DNA from: Isoetes taiwanensis
Lineage: Eukaryota > Streptophyta > Lycopodiopsida > Isoetales > Isoetaceae
DNA length: 64,000 nt
Assembly (NCBI GenBank): GCA_021234155.1
Contig: JAJEKV010000078.1
Location: 2,972,978 to 3,036,977, forward strand
Direction of reading: 5' to 3'
In this document: positions 59,335 to 64,000 of the stretch, piece by piece
Position numbering within the stretch: position 1 is the stretch's first letter
How the letters are laid out: the number at the start of each line of letters is the position of its first letter
Position numbers and translations under genes: made by a program
Notes under the pieces: generated by a model
What the model was told of the DNA's origin: nothing
The model's input: the letters and a program-made list of their open reading frames with translations, nothing else
Database searches by the model: none

Positions 59335-61675
59335 GTGTGGATTAATGTGCAGTATGTAATTCTCGGTTAGAATCTGGAACTGAGTATGCAGTGATAGTTT
59401 GAGAGTGTGGAGGGTCGAGATCATGCGAGAAGGTACACGGCTTTGGTAGCTATCAAAATGAGCCCCCAAACACTTGTTGTGGAGGGATTGTGATTTTGCA
59501 TTCTGAGAATCGGTTGAAGAAGGTATCACAACATTGAGGATAAATTTAATCTCACCCTATTTATATACTTTGAATAAGAGAGGCGTAGAAGAAACAAGGT
59601 CTTTGCCGAGGAGCGATAGCCATTTTGCGGACCACCTTAAATTAGAAAGTCCCATCGGCACACTTTTGGGCTTTAATCAACTAATCACGTAGTTCGGGGT
59701 TTCCCTTATGGGTAATTCTTAAGGGGATAAACACAATATATAGGGCAAATTGTATAATTTAGAGGTTAGCTAATGGTGGCAATTTTTCTTCTATATAGAA
59801 CTTACTTTATACTACCCATGGCGAATTCACAAAAAGAGACTAAGCTATATAACAGGTTATTTCATAGCTAGATTTCCCTACCATCTAATTTATCGATGAA
59901 AAGCAATCGGGCGAGTGAGCTTGTTGTGGGCAAGTTATGGCGAATTAGCTTGTTGTCCTCATTGGTCAATGTGGCACTTTGGGGGAAGGGATGGGTTTAC
60001 AATTTTATCATGATTGTACACCGTCGTCAACACAAGCCTCAAGAGTATTGCAAAGCCAACTTATCTCTCGAGTCTCCTCTTTCTTAGGTGTGTATATCTA
60101 CGGTATTTAACAATTCTTGTAGAATAGATGATATTGCTAGGGCACCATGGCTTGAAATTTAATATAAAATTCATTCATACTCTAAATTAAACAAGGGAAT
60201 TCATTTATGTGTGACTCTATGATATTACTTGGTTAGAATTACATGGGTAAAATTTCATAAAGCATAAGTATTTCACATTCAGTATTTGACATAAAATGAG
60301 CGTGGACCTATTTTGCATTGGCGACAACACAAATAATAAAAGAGCGAAAAAAAAAGGTTGGAGCAATTCATATGATCGGTCCAGTTGAACAAAGGAAAGT
60401 ATGGCATGTCAACTGATGAAAGATATTGCCCTAAATGACATTACTCTTGGTTGGAAAGAAGGCCAGTGAATGTATCATATTTAATATGTTCTATACAATA
60501 AAAGTTTGAAATGGACTACATCTAGTAGTTTTACTTTTAATTCCTCAACGATCGGTGGAGATTGGCAACTCTGCAAAACATCCTGCTTACTGTACGGATG
60601 GTAATCCCTACATTGTGCATATGCATAAACAGATGAGTAACTAGAGACAACCATAAACAAGAAAGGATCAAGTTAACTAACTAATAAAGAGAGCTTTATT
60701 GGATATCAAAGTCCTCTACGGGCGGTCTCTAATGTTGTTGGAGATTGCTTTGCATTCTCCTTGCCTCGTGGTACCCTCCGATTATTCTGAAATTTTTTTA
60801 TATAAGGCGTAGATTAATGTCCTTGCTTTTTATCAAAAAGCGAGCTTGCCTCGATTCCAACTCTGTATCATTTGATATGGTTGCCTAATAAGCACACTTC
60901 CTAAGCCTATTTTCACTTTGCAACTAAAGGAGATCCTCGAATCTATCCTTACAATTTTGCATCTGTTGCATCTTCCCCAAGCACACAAGCAAGCGTAAAA
61001 GGCTTTAAGTAGCTTCAAAATCTGTGGCCTCTTTCTTTTGTGAAATCACTTTGCCCTCCGGTCCCAGAGGTGGTGGTGTTTAGATGTCGATGCAAAAACA
61101 AATGTGAAGATCAAAGCATTTGAATCAGACATTGTCTATGGGTTTAACTTCCACTGCCGGGGCCAAGACTTTTGTGTTGCCTCAGACATAATAACCCCAA
61201 ACATTTTGATATTGTGATAAAGTAGTATAGTTGTTGGCAATCGACCCACATTTAGAGAATCGGCAGTTACTTCAAACTCAATTTTTTTAAATAAAATGAT
61301 AAAATGCATGTATAGTTCTCATTTAGAACACCAGTTCCATGTACCATTCAATTATTTTAATAGTGCACCATTCAATTACTTTAATTTTACGGTTGACATT
61401 TACAACTTCGGAAAGTTCAAAACTTGCTATGTTGACTGACGGCAAGGTTGTTGATTCTTAGGTTGTTGCCACAACCTACAAAGAGTTATGAAATTTTTGG
61501 ATTCTTCGTTCTCTCGCGCATTTCATTTGTCGTATCTCAGCTTTGGATAAGTGCAACGCATCTTGCACCTCTATAAGGAGACTCCTCTGTTGGCCTTCTG
61601 ATCTGCGCCATCCTCTAATGCCCCTTTTTATTAAACTTTAAAACCCTCATTTTGATTTCAAATTATAAAGAGCTT
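59335..61675. other. Unassigned AT-rich DNA, copy 3
   Basis: Counterpart of 6245-8560. No element ends or domains recognised. Confidence 0.4.
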
Positions 61676-61685
61676 CTTGGTGAAA

Positions 61686-61865
61686 ATGGTTGTTGGACAT
61701 GACATTAGTGGGCAAGTTGTTAGGAGCATGCATTATGCTAGTGATGAGCATGTAAGCAAGTTGACAACCCAAATTATTATCTTTAGTGTTCTAATTGTTA
61801 TCTTCATGATATATTTCTCCGAATTGGTCCTACTATCTTTAGTGCTACTATCTTCATTGTTCTAA
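61686..61865 (+). CDS. Small ORF, copy 3
   Basis: Intact 59-codon frame identical in length to copies at 8572 and 31356. Function unknown, coding status doubtful. Confidence 0.2.
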   Translation: MVVGHDISGQVVRSMHYASDEHVSKLTTQIIIFSVLIVIFMIYFSELVLLSLVLLSSLF

Positions 61866-61904
61866 TTGTTATCTTCATGATATATCTCTGAGAGTTGGTC
61901 CTAT

Positions 61905-62115
61905 GTCACTCTCACCTCTGCATATTCTTCCAATGTCCAACTGATCATTATATAGTATTCAAGTTGTGCATGTCATTCTTGTGCAATGATCTTCAATACA
62001 TTGTTCCATTTGATTACATCCACAAATGACATGTAGTGATATAGGATATAGGATTGTTCCATTTCCTTTGCATCCATGAAGGAACCAATTAGCTACAAGA
62101 GATTCTAAAGTCATC
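61905..62115 (-). pseudogene. PPR-protein-like fragment, copy 3
   Basis: Counterpart of 31582-31785, retaining the same core on the minus strand. Truncated on both sides. Confidence 0.35.
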
Positions 62116-62769
62116 TATAAATTGTTCCTTTAGAAACTAGCCATAAGCTTCAATCCTACATTATCTCCATGCCTTGATTATCTTGTGTATTTTTGGTCAA
62201 CAAGAGACTTTAACCGGAGATCTGAGTCCAACAATTCCAATTCTTTGCCCACCACAAGCGGAGCTATTTCTTGATACAGAACACGATATTATCGGTATGG
62301 GATATCACATTATTATCAATCTCTTTTATAATATGAGAAGGAAAGCACCAATATAATCTCCATTCATCCTATAGATCATGCTCGAAACATAACCATCCTC
62401 CAATATTTAATCGACCCTATTAAGCACTTGAGGCCATTAAGTTTACGGCTTCTACATCAACACCCTTGCATCTTTTCAATCTAGCGATCGGTGAAGTCAT
62501 AATCGAATAGAGTTATGAAAAGAGATGAAAATTTATTTGTTCCCAGGTGGTTAGTGATATTAACTCCTAAGTTGAAGAAACGACCCACAGCGGTAACCAT
62601 TTTCAGCATAATAACGATTAAAGAGAAACATAAACCTAGAAGTTCATTAGAATAGTTTCCCCCCATTTTTATAATGTAGTGCGGATGAAGATCACGGTGG
62701 TAGATCATGCCACGTTCCATAGAATATTATATCTGAATTTTGAAAGCCTTCATTTGATTAACTAGCAAG

Positions 62770-64000
62770 AGATTATACCGCAGATTTTTGCAGATCCACC
62801 GTTCCTTTACAAGGCCATGTGCAAAGTGGTGGTTCTTTGTCAATTATAGCGAAGCTTCTTGAGGCGGATGCATGTCTTTGGTATATCCGTTCTCTGAGAC
62901 ACAATGTAATTTCTTTGCGAATGTTAACCATTGAAGGCGAGAAAATTTGTGCGTCGTTTAATGAGAGGGCATAAGACAAGGAGAGTCCACCAAGCCGTTC
63001 AAAATTGTTAAAAGTTAAAAGCAGTTGAAATAGAAAAAATGGATGTTAGGAGAAATAAATTGCCTTACTTCACGCTTCAGTTGCGAACCATGGCGATTGC
63101 TTGGCCAGAGATAATATAAGAGTTTCGAAATTCAACAAGAAGTGCTACCCACTCATAAGCTATGAAAGTTTGAAGATTCTGAAGAACCATCAATGTCCAT
63201 AGCTTGTAAAGCTTTACCACAAATATGCTCATTTTCAAAAGTCCAAATAGTTGTCACGCCGGGCTATTTCGAAGAGGCAAATATATAAATGGTATTTATT
63301 GAAAGTGGATTTTTGAGGCCCGACATATTTGACCTCCTTTTGCTTAAATATTGATAGCCATGTACACGTAGCCAATAAGCGGTCCCAGTCATTGGAATGG
63401 CAATCATTATAACACTTTCCACGTCACAATTGACATTGCAACCAGTATAGCAATAACATCAAATATTTCTGCAAATATAAATGCAAGGCGCATTGGAATA
63501 TCTATATACAATATGCTCATGTCTAATGAAGCCTGAAAACCACATCCAATTAATTGTCAATAGTAAATCAATTCTATATTCTAGTATCATGGACACTAAT
63601 TGAAAAATAATATACCCGGTTTAGGATTACGCTTCAATAGGTGTCGAATCAAATATAGACATAGGTGCCTTGAAACAAAGAATCCATAAAGCTTGAAAAG
63701 AAAGCCTTTGATGCTTTGAGGCCAAGAGATTTATATGATTTACCATGCACATGGACCAACCCTCCAGTAAAAGAAATCACTGCATAAACAATTACTAACA
63801 TTGGACTTAATCTTGAGTTCGATCAGTGGCCAACCAGAAGTTGCTTACTGTCTGCCAATTACAAATATGATTTGTGCTACCAAAGCTAGAGTGAAAATTA
63901 CACCCCCCTTGCTTATTCCTACATAACTCATAAGTGATCTAACGCCCAAGCCACCCATTTCTTTTTCCTCATCCTTTGTTAATTGACTAACATCAACAGT
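62770..64000 (-). pseudogene. ABCC transporter relic, TMD2 (copy 3, cut by window end)
   Basis: Same contiguous arrangement as 32460-33790. The exon with GLKASKAFFS-type sequence and DSTPI lies at 63780-63610, the MSIL-IDIP exon at 63540-63370, and the last two exons at 63190-62780 (SYALSLNDAQIFSPSMVN, PPLCTWPCKGTVDLQ). The window ends inside the LTKDEEKE exon. The same one-base loss after VTWKVL is present. Confidence 0.8.

Larger units (their letters stand above)
50387..64000. repeat. Tandem array unit, copy 3 (cut by window end)
   Basis: It starts again with the same sequence as positions 1 and 22793 and stays collinear to the window end. From about 63240 it follows the arrangement of the first half of copy 2 (ABCC exons on the minus strand directly after the 3' ABCC exons), not that of copy 1. 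It has a private 2.75-kb insertion at 54028-56783. Confidence 0.93.

Noticed and set aside
1-64000. CRISPR array or bacterial operon
   Set aside because: No short regularly spaced repeats. Introns, LTRs, LINEs, SINEs and plant gene families show this is plant nuclear DNA.
1-64000. Centromeric or other classical satellite
   Set aside because: The repeat unit is over 20 kb and made of distinct elements, with no short monomer.

Overview
This is plant nuclear DNA: AT-rich, intron-bearing, with no bacterial-style operons. It is built almost entirely of transposable elements and broken pieces of plant genes. I recognise relics of a plant PRMT4/CARM1 arginine methyltransferase, an ABCC (MRP-type) transporter and probably a PPR protein, and remains of five mobile-element classes: a Helitron, a pogo-like Tc1/mariner element, a Ty3/gypsy-like LTR element, LINEs and tRNA-derived SINEs. 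The lineage within land plants cannot be fixed from the sequence. I see no clearly functional host gene.

The dominant feature is a tandem array. The block at 1-22792 starts again at 22793 and at 50387, and each copy carries the same parts in the same order. From left to right these are: CARM1 pseudogene (minus), SINE-like tRNA modules, a dimeric tRNA-like SINE inside a Helitron Rep/helicase relic (minus), unassigned AT-rich DNA, a small conserved ORF, a PPR-like piece, ABCC transporter exons (minus), an LTR with a gag remnant, a LINE 3' tail, ABCC exons (plus), and a 4.6-kb pogo-like element with 13-bp inverted repeats and TA target duplications. Copy 2 is about 4.8 kb longer. It holds a second, internal duplication (about 30440-33803 followed by 33804 onward) and a private LINE insertion at 34354-35690. 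Copy 3 is cut by the window end and has a private 2.75-kb insertion at 54028-56783 that carries a possible secreted glycine-rich protein.

The copies allow breaks to be dated. Breaks present in every copy (the CARM1 frameshift and stop, the ABCC frameshift before the end of a TMD2 exon) predate the amplification. Other copy differences are probably technical: they cluster at CTG/CAG, which becomes CG, CCG, TCG or CTTTG in one copy or another. That is not cytosine deamination and looks like read or consensus error at methylated plant CHG sites. Single-copy frame breaks here should therefore not be trusted.

Functionally the window reads as an amplified transposon and gene-fragment cluster, not a pathway. 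The ABCC fragment is present in both orientations, which could give double-stranded RNA if both strands are transcribed; that is inference. Domain assignments were made by reading translations by eye. Coordinates of relics are approximate to some tens of bases unless a terminal repeat or splice site fixes them.
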